DNA of 64,000 nucleotides from CAYNVQ01 sp964400735 (GTDB taxonomy: Bacteria; Acidobacteriota; Aminicenantia; Aminicenantales; Aminicenantaceae): positions 1-64,000 of the forward strand of contig CAYNVQ010000012.1 in the NCBI GenBank assembly GCA_964400735.1, read 5' to 3'. Of this stretch, positions 44,784 through 54,641 are shown piece after piece. The position numbers and the translations under genes are program-made. Every line of letters begins with the position of its first letter. Within the stretch, counting starts at the first letter, position 1. Under the pieces are notes generated by a model. The model saw only the letters and a program-made list of their open reading frames with translations. It did not search any database and was not told where the DNA came from.

Positions 44784-47207
44784 ATGCTGCAAAATTTCAT
44801 AAAAACAGCCCTAAGGAACCTTCTCAAACGCAAGGGATATTCGCTCATCAACATCGCCGGCCTGGCCATAGGGATGGCCACTTGTCTGCTTATCCTGATG
44901 TTCGTCAGCGATGAGCTGAGCTATGACGCCTACAACGAAAAAGCCGATAGGATCTACCGAGTGGCCGGCTCCTTCCGCTACGGGGGCCGGGACATCGACA
45001 TCGCGGTCGCCCCTGCTCCCATGGCCAAGGTCCTGATGGATGAATTCCCCGAGGTAGAAGATGCGGTCAGGTTTAGACAGCGTGGAAGATACATCTTCCG
45101 TTACGGAGAAAACAGCTATAAGGAAACGCGGGTCTCCTATGTCGACGCCTCATTTTTCAACCTATTCAGCATCCCGCTCCTCAGAGGTGATCCGGAAACC
45201 GCGCTCACCCAGCCCAACACCATCATTTTGAGCCGGAAGACAGCGCAGAAATATTTCGGCGAGCAGGATCCCATCGGCAAAACACTCAGACAGAACGACC
45301 GGACGGATTACATGGTGACTGGTGTTTTCGAGGACATTCCGGACAATTCCCATTTCCATTTCGACATCCTGATCTCCATGATCTCTCTCCCGGAAAGCAA
45401 GAACCAGATCTGGCTCAGCCAGAACTTCCAGACGTACATCCTTCTCCATCAGGGAGCCGACCCTGCTGCCGTAGATGCCAAGTTCGATGACCTTCTCGTG
45501 AAATACATGGGCCCGCAGATCAAGGCTTTCATGGGCAAGTCACTGGAAGAGCTGGCTGCTTCGGGAGAACTGGGGGGGGAATTCTTTCTCCAGCGGCTCC
45601 GGGATATCCATCTCCATTCCGACCTGATCGGCGAGATGGAGGCGACGAGCGATGTAAAGTACGTCTATATCTTCACAGCCATCGCTCTCTTCATCCTGAT
45701 TATCGCTTCTATCAACTACATGAACCTCTCTACCGCCCGTTCTGCCGGCCGGGCCAAGGAAGTCGGCATCCGCAAGGTTCTGGGATCGTTCCGCTCCCAG
45801 CTAATCCGTCAGTTTTTGACTGAATCGATGCTCCTCAGCCTCATTTCCCTGGTCCTGGCGCTCGGCCTGCTGCGGTTGGCCCTTCCATTTTTCAATGGAT
45901 TGACCGGAAAAAATTTATCCATGATCGACCTGGGAAACACCACGATGATCGTCGTTTTGGTGCTGGTGGCTTTGACGGTGGGGATACTGGCCGGCAGCTA
46001 TTCGGCCTTTTTTATATCGGCCTTCCGGCCAGTCAATGTCCTGAAAGGAAGCCTGAAATCTGCCGTTAAAGGCGGATGGTTTCGAAATGTTCTGGTGGTT
46101 TTCCAATTCGCGGCCTCGACCATCCTCATCATCGGGACTTTTGTTGTTTACAGCCAGCTCCATTACATCCAGAATAAAAAACTCGGTTATAACAAAGAGC
46201 AGGTTCTTATCCTGAGTAATGCTTATCTGCTGGGCGACCAGGCCGAAACCTTCAAGAACGAAATGCTCACCTATCCTCAAGTCGTCAATGCCACCATATC
46301 CGATTATCTTCCGATTCCCTCGGACCGCAACCAGTCAGCGGTTTTGCCCGAGGGAGAAAGAGACAGCATGAAAGCCACCTCCATGCAGAACTGGATCGTC
46401 GATTACGACTACATAAAGACCTTGGGGATGAAGATCATCGAAGGGAGAGATTTTTCCCGGGATTATTCCACCGATACCAAAACCACCATCATCAACCAGG
46501 AGACCGCCAGGCAGTTCGGTTGGGACGAACCGTTGGGGAAAAGAATCGGACGCGTCGTCTCGGATAAGGGTGATATCGAGCTCTACCAGGTAATCGGTGT
46601 GGTGGAGGATTTCCATTATGAGACCCTCAAGGATACGATCGGGCCTCTGGTGATGTTTTTGGGCAACAGCAACGGCCGAATATCCTTCCGCATCGAGACA
46701 AAGGACCTTGCGGGGACAATTGGCCTGTTAAGAAACAAGTGGAAAGAATTTTTGCCCAACCAGCCCTTCGAGTACCACTTTTTGGACGAACGATTCGCCG
46801 ACATGTACCGGTCCGAACAGAGGATCGGCAAGATATTCGGGGTCTTTGCGGCCTTTGCGATCTTCATCGGATGTCTGGGATTGTTCGGTCTGGCCGCCTT
46901 CACGGCAGAGCAGAGGACCAAAGAAATCGGCATTCGGAAAGTACTCGGTGCTTCAGCCCCGGGCATTATCCGGCTGCTGACCCGGGAATTTGTGATTCTG
47001 GTGGCTGTGGCCAACGTCATCGCTTGGCCTGTGGCCTTTCTGGTGATGAAGGGATGGCTGAAGGATTTCTCCTACCGGATTTCGCTGAGTTTCTGGGTCT
47101 TTGTATTTGCCGGATTGGCGACGCTCCTCATCGCCCTGCTGACCGTCAGCTTCCAAGCTGTAAAAGCTGCCTTTGCCGATCCCGCCGACTCCCTCCGCTA
47201 CGAATAG
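44784..47207 (+). CDS. FtsX/MacB-type ABC transporter permease, stand-alone
   Basis: An 807-residue permease with the duplicated FtsX layout: transmembrane helix 1 (about 20-40, in GYSLINIAGLAIGMA), MacB-like periplasmic domain (about 45-275), three transmembrane helices (about 285-405), a further transmembrane helix and second periplasmic domain (about 435-670), and three C-terminal helices. Two copies of the KEVGIRKVLG / KEIGIRKVLG coupling motif are seen. The ATG at 44784 has GAGGAG 7 nt upstream, better than the ATG at 44769. No ATPase gene is adjacent; the partner must come from another locus. Such permeases probably export small molecules or transmit mechanical signals. Confidence 0.9.
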   Translation: MLQNFIKTALRNLLKRKGYSLINIAGLAIGMATCLLILMFVSDELSYDAYNEKADRIYRVAGSFRYGGRDIDIAVAPAPMAKVLMDEFPEVEDAVRFRQRGRYIFRYGENSYKETRVSYVDASFFNLFSIPLLRGDPETALTQPNTIILSRKTAQKYFGEQDPIGKTLRQNDRTDYMVTGVFEDIPDNSHFHFDILISMISLPESKNQIWLSQNFQTYILLHQGADPAAVDAKFDDLLVKYMGPQIKAFMGKSLEELAASGELGGEFFLQRLRDIHLHSDLIGEMEATSDVKYVYIFTAIALFILIIASINYMNLSTARSAGRAKEVGIRKVLGSFRSQLIRQFLTESMLLSLISLVLALGLLRLALPFFNGLTGKNLSMIDLGNTTMIVVLVLVALTVGILAGSYSAFFISAFRPVNVLKGSLKSAVKGGWFRNVLVVFQFAASTILIIGTFVVYSQLHYIQNKKLGYNKEQVLILSNAYLLGDQAETFKNEMLTYPQVVNATISDYLPIPSDRNQSAVLPEGERDSMKATSMQNWIVDYDYIKTLGMKIIEGRDFSRDYSTDTKTTIINQETARQFGWDEPLGKRIGRVVSDKGDIELYQVIGVVEDFHYETLKDTIGPLVMFLGNSNGRISFRIETKDLAGTIGLLRNKWKEFLPNQPFEYHFLDERFADMYRSEQRIGKIFGVFAAFAIFIGCLGLFGLAAFTAEQRTKEIGIRKVLGASAPGIIRLLTREFVILVAVANVIAWPVAFLVMKGWLKDFSYRISLSFWVFVFAGLATLLIALLTVSFQAVKAAFADPADSLRYE

Positions 47208-47223
47208 CCCCTATTATTTATTT

Positions 47224-47309
47224 GGTGACAGGTTACTTAATTACTAATCTTATCGAAATACTAATTTAGTAACCTGTCACCAAAATGGTTTTGTCACCAA
47301 AATGGTTTT
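47224..47309 (+). repeat. Family A palindrome, copy (d), with right-end duplication
   Basis: Core 47224-47281, loop CTAATCTTATCGAAATAC. On the right a 17-bp unit GTCACCAAAATGGTTTT occurs twice (47276-47292, 47293-47309). The stop codon of the minus-strand GMC gene (47279-47277) lies inside the element and its last four codons are made from the duplication. Confidence 0.93.
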
Positions 47310-48581
47310 GCTGATACGTTTGGCCAGAGCGATAATGGTTAGAATCGGAGGATTGCCCAATGAGCGAGGAAACAGGGTGGCGTCAGAGACATAAAGGTTT
47401 TCCGGGAGCAGGTCATGGTGCAGACTGTTGGCTTCCTGTTCGCTCAGCGGCAGCATCCCCGCCGGATGCCCGGCATTCAGCGTCCCCATAAAAATTTTTT
47501 CTTTTTTTATACCCAGGCGTTGCAATATATCTTTGCTGAGGGCGATGGCCTCTCCCATTCTAAACCTATCCTGTGTGGTGAGAGCCTTTTCCACTTTTTT
47601 CCCTTTGATCTCTCCGGAACTTTCATCAGCCAGCTTGATCATCATGCTGACGATGTTTTTTGCGGAATACTTCCATTGTTTGTTGAAGAAATAGCTCAAG
47701 TAGTCAAAATAGGGCGACAGAATAAAGTGATCTTTCTTGGCCACGAAAGGCATGGAAATCTCCTGGCTCTGATAGCTTCTGTCCCAATATGCAGCCACAC
47801 ACAAAACAGGATCCACGGAAAGCCGCTGTTCGCATTCGAATCCTGAATTTTGAAGGATTGCCGGAGTACCCAACCCCCCGGCGGCAAGCACAACCAGGTC
47901 GGCTTGAAAAAATTGTTTTCGCCCTCTGAACCTGGCTTCGACTCCCTTTGCTTCATTCCCTTCCACGACCACTCTTTCGACTCTGCATCCTGTCATCAAC
48001 CGTGCCCCACCATCCAACGCCATCGACAAAAACTTACGGCTGTCCCATTTCGCTCCATGTGGGCATCCCATCACACATCTCCCACAGCTCCGGCACCGTA
48101 CATAGTCTCCCATCTTAGGGGTCGGCTGTGGGTCGAGGTCCAATTCCCGGCATATTTCGAACAACCTCCTGGTCGTTGGGCGCCAAAGATGACGATGGCT
48201 CGACGAAACGGGAATTTCCCGATATATCTCTTCGAATTCGGCCTCCAGATCGATCCCGATCCTCTTTAGATCGTCATCTTTTCTGATGGCGCTCCCCGTG
48301 CAGATGGTCGTTGTGCCTCCTACCCCCGATCCCTTGACCAGAATCATCCGGTCCTCTTCCTCTTCAGCTTTGCTGATTCTCATGGCCGGAAACAATAGCT
48401 GTATCAACTTTTCATCGAAAAGCAGGCCGGCACTCTTAAATTTTTCCGCTACTTTGAGATTCCAGGCGAAGGGATGAAATTCTTTCCCCTCCTCCAGGAC
48501 GGTCACCTCGAAATGACCCTGGAGTTCCTTGGCTACAGTGGCGCCACCGGCCCCGCTTCCGACCACGATGGCCTTCTTCAT
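47277..48581 (-). CDS. GMC-family FAD oxidoreductase with Cys-rich motif
   Basis: A 434-residue flavoenzyme. FAD motif VVGSGAGGATVAKEL at the N-terminus, GSGVGGTTT (84-92) and the C-terminal LNAGHPAGM and GNPPILTI motifs are those of GMC oxidoreductases. It contains CRSCGRCVMGCPHGAK (C163, C166, C169, C173), which could hold an Fe-S cluster; a related motif exists in long-chain alcohol oxidases. The ATG at 48581 (GAGGAGGGGG site) overlaps the upstream stop as ATGA. The C-terminus KPFW is encoded by the end of a family A repeat. Substrate unknown; an alcohol or hydroxy-lipid is plausible. Confidence 0.88.
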   Translation of the reverse strand: MKKAIVVGSGAGGATVAKELQGHFEVTVLEEGKEFHPFAWNLKVAEKFKSAGLLFDEKLIQLLFPAMRISKAEEEEDRMILVKGSGVGGTTTICTGSAIRKDDDLKRIGIDLEAEFEEIYREIPVSSSHRHLWRPTTRRLFEICRELDLDPQPTPKMGDYVRCRSCGRCVMGCPHGAKWDSRKFLSMALDGGARLMTGCRVERVVVEGNEAKGVEARFRGRKQFFQADLVVLAAGGLGTPAILQNSGFECEQRLSVDPVLCVAAYWDRSYQSQEISMPFVAKKDHFILSPYFDYLSYFFNKQWKYSAKNIVSMMIKLADESSGEIKGKKVEKALTTQDRFRMGEAIALSKDILQRLGIKKEKIFMGTLNAGHPAGMLPLSEQEANSLHHDLLPENLYVSDATLFPRSLGNPPILTIIALAKRISKTILVTKPFW

Positions 48582-49126
48582 ACCCCCTCCTCGGGCATAT
48601 CTAATACGGCTTTGCAGCATTCGTCCCCTTCGGTGATCCTTCGTGAGAAACTCAGCCTTCCTCCTCCTGACAATCCGGCTGCCACCCCTTCGTCCAGCGA
48701 AGAAATGATTCGGCAGACCTGGGGAGAATAATAATCGCTGAAAAAGCATTTCTTAATGGTCACCTCGCCGCTCAAATCACCTCTGAAATCGATCCCCAAT
48801 ATTCGATAAAGGATTCGGCTTATCTCCATGACTTCTTTCGTCCCTTGAATCCTAAAATTTTTCCTGATCTTTTCACCGAGCTGACGGGCGTTCTCGGAGA
48901 GCCGATTTTTTGTTTCCACCACATCGATCTCCCCCTTTATCGCTTTTTCTGCCTCATTCGATGTGTATAGGGCGAAGGCCTTCAATCTGTCCTCGTAGGA
49001 GAGACCAGTCAGTTCGGGCCCCTCCTTTCCGAAAGCATCCACTGCTAGGGCGAACAATTCTTCCAGCTTCTTTTTTTTGATGGAGTTCGGGATGTAGATT
49101 TTAAGAAGCGACAGTCTAGGATTCAT
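48578..49126 (-). CDS. Conserved protein upstream of the GMC oxidoreductase, unknown function
   Basis: A 182-residue soluble protein starting at the ATG 49126, which overlaps the stop of the upstream gene (ATGA). It overlaps the GMC start in the same way, so the three are translated as a coupled set. The C-terminal part has conserved-looking cysteines: KKCFFSDYY, PQVCRII and GDECCKAV. The pattern resembles ATC-hydrolase-like or hydrocarbon-binding families, but I cannot assign it. A role as small subunit or chaperone of the GMC enzyme is inferred from context. Confidence 0.65.
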   Translation of the reverse strand: MNPRLSLLKIYIPNSIKKKKLEELFALAVDAFGKEGPELTGLSYEDRLKAFALYTSNEAEKAIKGEIDVVETKNRLSENARQLGEKIRKNFRIQGTKEVMEISRILYRILGIDFRGDLSGEVTIKKCFFSDYYSPQVCRIISSLDEGVAAGLSGGGRLSFSRRITEGDECCKAVLDMPEEGV

Positions 49127-49548
49127 GGGCCTATTTTCTTCAATTTCCAGTAGAACATCCAAGCGGCTGCTCCTATCAGGCCGTCCACCACAAAATTGAC
49201 CAGGAAGATCAGGTAGGGCCGATGAGCGGCAAAGAAAAGGAGGGAAAGCAGCGAGCTGGCCAATTTTCCATGGGCTAGAAAAAAAGGGAAGTGGGGATTT
49301 TCAGGATGCCTCCACATCAGGAATGCCATCAACCCCACAAGATACATATAGGCCACCGCTAGGGCGAGGTAGAGGTCGACTCCATCGACCGGCGAAGGAG
49401 GCATCTCCAAGCGGCTCGACAACGTGTTGAAAAAAACAAGGACTTTCCCGGGGAGGATGAGAAAGATAAAGCCCACCACGAGGAAGATGATGCAGAAAGC
49501 CAGACTGAATATCTTGTAGAACCTAAAAAATATTTTATTAGGCTTCAT
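49123..49548 (-). CDS. Small integral membrane protein, unknown function
   Basis: A 141-residue protein with four predicted transmembrane helices (about 8-33, 58-80, 88-105, 112-133). No motif is recognised. The ATG at 49548 lacks a clear ribosome-binding site; its stop overlaps the next start as ATGA. It probably anchors the GMC enzyme system or supplies it with electrons or substrate; this is inference. Confidence 0.65.
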   Translation of the reverse strand: MKPNKIFFRFYKIFSLAFCIIFLVVGFIFLILPGKVLVFFNTLSSRLEMPPSPVDGVDLYLALAVAYMYLVGLMAFLMWRHPENPHFPFFLAHGKLASSLLSLLFFAAHRPYLIFLVNFVVDGLIGAAAWMFYWKLKKIGP

Positions 49549-49691
49549 GGTATTTATAGCCTAATTGGCTATTTATCGATTTTCTTCTATCGATTTATGC
49601 TTTTTATTGCTCATCGTCGATGGTCTATTCTCCACAACCATTATCGATTATCGAAGGCCGCGTTCTGCTTGTCGGTTGTCATCGATCGCTT

Positions 49692-50912
49692 TTATGGCGA
49701 CCTGCTGCTTGTAATATACGGTTTGTAGTAGAGTTGGAAAAATCTTGACCTTTGGCCGAAACAGGCTTCCTCCATCGCCTTGATGGATTCCTGCCTACTG
49801 AGGGGAGCGGTCCCCTCGAAATATTTCTGGATGATTTTGTAATTTTTATTGATGAAACAACTGTCATCAGAGGGAAAATGCCGCTTCATTTCTATAAAGA
49901 TGGCTTTGATGGATTCATCCCTCACATTCCCGAAGCTCATGGGGACGAAAACGCAGGGGCCGACCTCCCCAAAGGGGTCCACATATACCATCTTGTGCCC
50001 GGCATTGCATCCGAAGTGTTCCTTTCCTTCAAAATGAGCCAGATAATTGACCGTTATCTTCCCCTCCCGGTTGAAGCGGTCTTGCATTTCCACTAGATTG
50101 AGCCTTTCCTGTTCGGTGATGACCAGGTCGTCGGTCCAGAAGTCTTCCACCGACGGTTTGCATTCGCTCAGCCAGGCCTCATGAACGTCCAATCCGATGA
50201 GGAATTCAAGAAACTCCTCGACTTCACCCCTTCTGATCATATCCTTGGAGAGTACGGCAGAGACTCCCACGTCCACATCGCCAAGGTTCTTAAAGATATC
50301 GATGGCCTGAAGGGCGGTCCGAAAAGCTCCTTCGTACCTTCTGACCCTGTCGTGTTCTTCCGGTTTCCAGTGGTCCAGGCTGATAGATACGGAGAAAAGG
50401 CCCGCATTTCTCAAGTCTTCGGCGAGCTGCCGGGTGAGGGTGCATCCTGTGGTGAATAGCTTGGTCGCGCAATCATAGCCGACGCTCTCCGTAATTTTCA
50501 AGATGTCCCTTTGCAGTAGAGGTTCTCCTCCTGTGAAACCCAGCCAGAAGACTCCCATTTCTTTAAGTTCCCGAATGACAGTCTTGATGAGGGCCGTGTC
50601 CATCACTATCCCTTTTCTGCCCCTGTTGTAGCAGTACTCGCAATTCTGAGGGCAGGCGTTGGTCAGGGCCACCTGGGCATGGGAGGGACCCGCAGTTTTT
50701 GCCAGGAGGTGTTCGTCGATGAAGCGAGTGTAGGCCTTGCTGTTGATGGGAGGCAGATGGGAATGAAAAATGAGATGGCGGCCCACTTTTCTCGGCTTGA
50801 ACTTCCGCATATATCGGAGGAGAAACCGGTTGATGGAAGCACTGGATTTAAGGATCTGAGGATTGGCGAACAGTGCTTTTGCTAGCTCGATCTTGCTGGG
50901 GCGCTTTTCCAT
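49692..50912 (-). CDS. Radical SAM / SPASM-like protein
   Basis: A 406-residue radical SAM enzyme with the cluster motif CPQNCEYC (C87, C91, C94) and the following GGEPLLQRDI motif. The C-terminal region has further Cys (HFGCNAGHK, GPCVFVP, DSCFINK), as in SPASM or twitch domains that hold auxiliary clusters. The N-terminal ~75 residues resemble those of proteins acting on lipids or peptides, but no substrate is evident. It precedes the membrane protein-GMC set by 143 nt and may belong to the same pathway. Confidence 0.85.
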   Translation of the reverse strand: MEKRPSKIELAKALFANPQILKSSASINRFLLRYMRKFKPRKVGRHLIFHSHLPPINSKAYTRFIDEHLLAKTAGPSHAQVALTNACPQNCEYCYNRGRKGIVMDTALIKTVIRELKEMGVFWLGFTGGEPLLQRDILKITESVGYDCATKLFTTGCTLTRQLAEDLRNAGLFSVSISLDHWKPEEHDRVRRYEGAFRTALQAIDIFKNLGDVDVGVSAVLSKDMIRRGEVEEFLEFLIGLDVHEAWLSECKPSVEDFWTDDLVITEQERLNLVEMQDRFNREGKITVNYLAHFEGKEHFGCNAGHKMVYVDPFGEVGPCVFVPMSFGNVRDESIKAIFIEMKRHFPSDDSCFINKNYKIIQKYFEGTAPLSRQESIKAMEEACFGQRSRFFQLYYKPYITSSRSP

Positions 50913-51018
50913 TTGGTCTTCTGTCCTGAGCTATCCGCTATCGATATTCGATTTCACCTTACTATAGCATATCTGCTGATACTCCCCAAATCTCCTGCAG
51001 CCATTCCCATGATCGATG

Positions 51019-51149
51019 CCCTGATTGGTGACCACCCTGATTGGTGACCACCCTGATTGGTGACAGGTTACTTAATTACTTTTTCTATAAGTTCAATAAT
51101 TTAGTTACCTGTCACCAATTAATTATAGTTACCTGTCACCAATTAATTA
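51019..51149 (+). repeat. Family A palindrome, copy (e), with end duplications on both sides
   Basis: Core 51059-51116, loop CTTTTTCTATAAGTTCAA. Left: a 16-bp unit CCCTGATTGGTGACCA occurs twice (51019-51034, 51035-51050) and a third time partially into the core. Right: a 24-bp unit beginning TAGTTACCTGTCACC is duplicated (51102-51125, 51126-51149). Apart from this element the 352-bp spacer 50913-51264 contains nothing I recognise. Confidence 0.92.
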
Positions 51150-51264
51150 ATATTCCTTTTGGGAAGCATGATCATTCCGTTAGTGTTGCGAAGAGGAGAG
51201 CTATCGCTTATCGAGAACTTGATTGGTCAAAGAAAAATTGGCGGGGCCAAAATAAAAAATATTT

Positions 51265-52284
51265 TTATTTAGAAGCTTCCCTTACTGTATCGATGATGCT
51301 GGCGTCAATCCAGTAGATGTTCCCCCCTCCGTTTAAAGGACTGGCCCACATCCTTCGAATAGATTCATAGTCCATCAATATATCGACCTCCAATTTTTCG
51401 AGGCGTCGGCTGGTGAAAAACAGGTAACGGCCGCATGGCGAGAGGCTCTGACAATTTTCTCCTGAGTCGGAATTCACAGCTTCCCCCATGTTGACCAGAG
51501 GCCCCCAGGATCCTTCTGTCGAGTCGCGAAAGGATATATAAAGGTCTGGTCCTCCTAGATTTTTTTCCTTTCGAACGGTAGATACGATGACGTAACTCTC
51601 GTCGGGAGCGATGAAAGAATCCCCCTCGAAATCAGGACTGTTGATCGGCTCGGGTAGCGGCTCCGCCATCCTATACCGCCCATCCGCGAGCTCGCTCTTC
51701 CAAATGTCGGCCGCGCCCATACCGCCTTCTCGTTGAGACTGGAAGTAGAAAGTTCCGTCCTGTGCCAATACGGGATAAAACTCATGACGTTCGCTGTTGA
51801 TCGGAGGACCCATATTGACCGGATTGGACCATCCCGTTTCTGTCCGGTCCACATACCAGATATCGTAGTCGGCCTCCGCCTCTCCAGCTCCAGAACGCGG
51901 GCGATTGGAACAGAAGTAGATCCTTTGGCCGTCCGGTGTAACAAAAGGATCCACCCCTCCATGCAGGCCGGAAAAAGGAGCGACCTCAGGTTTTCCCCAG
52001 CGGCCGTTCTCTTCCTTGATCATGACCAGGGCCCACCGCATGGGACCGACTGAGACAGAATAGACAACTTCCCGGCCTCCTGGAAAGAAGACCGAGTTGA
52101 GTTCGGGCATTTCGGTGGACATAACACCCTCTGCAAACAGCTCGGCGTTCAATCCAGGAGGAGTCTGACCTAAATATTCTCCGGATAGAACCGGAAAATC
52201 ATCCTTCAGCGCACAGCTTGTCATTGTCAAGATAATAATGAACGGGATAACACCCCCAAAAAATGAAAAATGCCTCTTCCTCAT
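51265..52284 (-). CDS. PD40/TolB-like beta-propeller lipoprotein
   Basis: A 339-residue lipoprotein (lipobox TMTSC, Cys about residue 24). WD40-like PD40 blades follow with GGVDPFVTPDGQRIYFCSNRP, RHEFYPVLAQDGTFYFQSQR, DSFIAPDESYVIV and NCQSLSPCGRYLFFTSRR. Such propellers occur near TonB/peptidase systems and probably sense or bind envelope components. A perfect AAAGGAGGT site precedes the ATG. Confidence 0.83.
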   Translation of the reverse strand: MRKRHFSFFGGVIPFIIILTMTSCALKDDFPVLSGEYLGQTPPGLNAELFAEGVMSTEMPELNSVFFPGGREVVYSVSVGPMRWALVMIKEENGRWGKPEVAPFSGLHGGVDPFVTPDGQRIYFCSNRPRSGAGEAEADYDIWYVDRTETGWSNPVNMGPPINSERHEFYPVLAQDGTFYFQSQREGGMGAADIWKSELADGRYRMAEPLPEPINSPDFEGDSFIAPDESYVIVSTVRKEKNLGGPDLYISFRDSTEGSWGPLVNMGEAVNSDSGENCQSLSPCGRYLFFTSRRLEKLEVDILMDYESIRRMWASPLNGGGNIYWIDASIIDTVREASK

Positions 52285-52316
52285 CCCTTACCTCCTTTAA
52301 AGTTAATGATAAATTT

Positions 52317-52414
52317 GGTGACAGGTTACTAAATTAGTATTTAGATAAACTTTGTAATTAAGTTACCTGTCACCAAATTTACACTAAATTTACACTAAAT
52401 TTACACCAAATCTA
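52317..52414 (-). repeat. Family A palindrome, copy (f), with 11-bp tandem repeats
   Basis: Core 52317-52374 in reverse orientation (loop GTATTTAGATAAACTTTG). On the right an 11-bp unit CACCAAATTTA / CACTAAATTTA occurs four times (52371-52381, 52382-52392, 52393-52403, 52404-52414), with small changes, so the duplication here has expanded and aged. The rest of the 338-bp spacer up to 52622 holds nothing recognised. Confidence 0.9.
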
Positions 52415-52622
52415 GCCCTGAATTATTAATAATAAATGCGGATATTTTTTTATGAGGGGATATATGATAATGCATAAATATCAAAAACTCACCCTATTAA
52501 CCCTAACATAGGCTGTTGGCATGATCAACAGATATTAAAAGAAGGAAGAAAAACCAAACGGTTGTAATGAGACCTTGAGAGGCATAGAATAAGCAAAATG
52601 AGCCGAGTCAAGGGAGGTAAAT

Positions 52623-54626
52623 ATGAGCCGATATGAAATCCGTCCTCGATTATGGAGTCTATCGAGATATTCTTTGGGTTTTTTTCTGGGCGGCATTGTC
52701 TTTTCTATTCTCTTTTGTTTGCCCCTTTTAAATGCCAATTCAGACCCTTGTTCCAACCCCCAGATAGAGAGAAAGGAGCTGACTCCCGAACAGACGATCC
52801 GAATCCGGAGCGTTGGCGACCTCCAGTTGGCCCCGGATGGATATCATCTGGCCCTGACTGTTACCGAGCCGATCAAGGAGACATCGCGCAACTCTGATAT
52901 CTGGGTGTACGACACCAAGAGCCGGCAGCTGATCCAATTCACATCCTCGGATAAAGCCGATTATCATCCCCGCTGGTCTCCAGACGGAGAAAAGCTGGCT
53001 TTCCTTTCCGGACGTTCGGAGAAGACCCAGATCTACCTAATTTCCTTGAAGGGCGGTGAGGCGCAAGCCCTGACCGGCACCAAAACAGGCGTTCAAACGT
53101 TCGAGTGGTCGCCGGAAGGTGAACGGATCGTTTTCATGGCCCAAGAGCCCAAGACAGACGAGGAGGAAAAGAAACAGAAAGAAAAGGATGATGCCAGGGT
53201 GGTGGATAAGGACGATAAGCCTGCCCGGTTGTGGCTCTTCGATGTGGCAACCAAAGATGTGCGCCAGCTTACCGAAGGGGAGTGGCGGATTTCGTCTTTT
53301 TGCTGGATGCCGGACGGAGAACGTTTGGTTGTGATTGCGACAGACCAGAATCGTCCGGAATGGCTCACAGACCGTCTCTACACGTTGCGGGTGAGCGACG
53401 GCGTTCTGGAAGAGATCGCCCATCCGGCCCAACCTTTTGGATATGTCCAGGTCTCTCCCGATGGAAAAAGCCTGGCTTATGTCGGAACGCGTCTGGATGG
53501 ACCGACCGCACCCGATCTCTACACCATGCCCGCAAGTGGGGGTAAGGCGGTAAATCTTACCCAATCTTCGCTGGATCGCTCGGTTTCCGGTTATATGTGG
53601 AAAAAAGACGGCACCATCGCCCTTCAAGCTGCGGCTGGTTTTGCGACCTCCCTCTATGACCTTGATCTTGGAGGGAATATCGAGAAGCGAAAACCGTTCG
53701 ATGGATTGGAGCCCTCTGGTTCGTTTGCTATCGGTCCGGACTTTTTGGCCTTTGTGGGCCAGTCCGCAATCCAAATGCCCGAATTATGGATTTCAAATAG
53801 GCCGGGCGAGGCTGAAAAAGTCTCAGCTTTCAATGCGGAGTGGGATACCATTTCGCTCGTTGAACCCGAGATTTTTACCTATCCGAGCTTCGACGGGATG
53901 GAAATCGAAGCGGCCCTGTTGAAGCCGACAAATGAAACGAAGGGCTCCAGGATTCCTCTTGTTGTGTTGGTGCATGGGGGACCGGCAGGAAGATGGGCCC
54001 GTCGTTTCGATGCGTGGGGACAGCTCCTGGTGCAGCGTGGATATGCGGTGCTCTACCCCAATATCCGGGGGTCGGTGGGATACGGGCACGATTTTGTCAC
54101 GGCCAACCGGAAGGATTGGGGCGGCGGCGATTTCAAGGATGTGATGGCCGGAGTGGATTATATGATCGCTCAGGGGATCGCAGATCCCGAACGCCTGGGG
54201 ATAGGAGGCTGGTCCTATGGAGGTTACATGGCAGCCTGGGCCGTCACGCAGACAGACCGCTTTAAGGTGTCGGTATCCGGGGCGCCCATGACTGACTTGG
54301 CCAGCGAGTACGGCACAGAATCAGCGGGCATCAATGCCTACGATACGTGGTACATGGGCACACCTTATGAGAATCTGGATTTGTTCCAGGAAAAATCTCC
54401 GGTGACCCATGTTAAAAAAGTCAGGACGCCGACTTTACTCCTGACCGGAGAGAACGATGCGACCGACCCCATCGGCCAGTGCCAGCAGTTCTATCGTGGG
54501 TTGAGAAGGTATGGGGTGGAGACAGAATTTGTCATCTATCCCCGGGAAGGACACGGAATCAGAGAGGAAAAGCACCGAATTGACCGTCTCAAGCGCATCC
54601 TCTCCTGGTTCGACAAACATATTTAA
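52623..54626 (+). CDS. S9-family prolyl oligopeptidase/acylaminoacyl peptidase
   Basis: A 667-residue exported serine peptidase with a signal anchor (about 18-40). The N-terminal half is a PD40-type beta-propeller gate (HPRWSPDGEKLAFLSGR, FEWSPEGERIVFMA, YVQVSPDGKSLAYVG). The C-terminal alpha/beta-hydrolase domain has the nucleophile motif GWSYGGYM, the Asp in GENDATDP and His in REGHGI. The start has GGGAGGT upstream. It probably degrades short peptides in the periplasm. Confidence 0.92.
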   Translation: MSRYEIRPRLWSLSRYSLGFFLGGIVFSILFCLPLLNANSDPCSNPQIERKELTPEQTIRIRSVGDLQLAPDGYHLALTVTEPIKETSRNSDIWVYDTKSRQLIQFTSSDKADYHPRWSPDGEKLAFLSGRSEKTQIYLISLKGGEAQALTGTKTGVQTFEWSPEGERIVFMAQEPKTDEEEKKQKEKDDARVVDKDDKPARLWLFDVATKDVRQLTEGEWRISSFCWMPDGERLVVIATDQNRPEWLTDRLYTLRVSDGVLEEIAHPAQPFGYVQVSPDGKSLAYVGTRLDGPTAPDLYTMPASGGKAVNLTQSSLDRSVSGYMWKKDGTIALQAAAGFATSLYDLDLGGNIEKRKPFDGLEPSGSFAIGPDFLAFVGQSAIQMPELWISNRPGEAEKVSAFNAEWDTISLVEPEIFTYPSFDGMEIEAALLKPTNETKGSRIPLVVLVHGGPAGRWARRFDAWGQLLVQRGYAVLYPNIRGSVGYGHDFVTANRKDWGGGDFKDVMAGVDYMIAQGIADPERLGIGGWSYGGYMAAWAVTQTDRFKVSVSGAPMTDLASEYGTESAGINAYDTWYMGTPYENLDLFQEKSPVTHVKKVRTPTLLLTGENDATDPIGQCQQFYRGLRRYGVETEFVIYPREGHGIREEKHRIDRLKRILSWFDKHI

Positions 54627-54641
54627 TTTTAATTTTTTATT

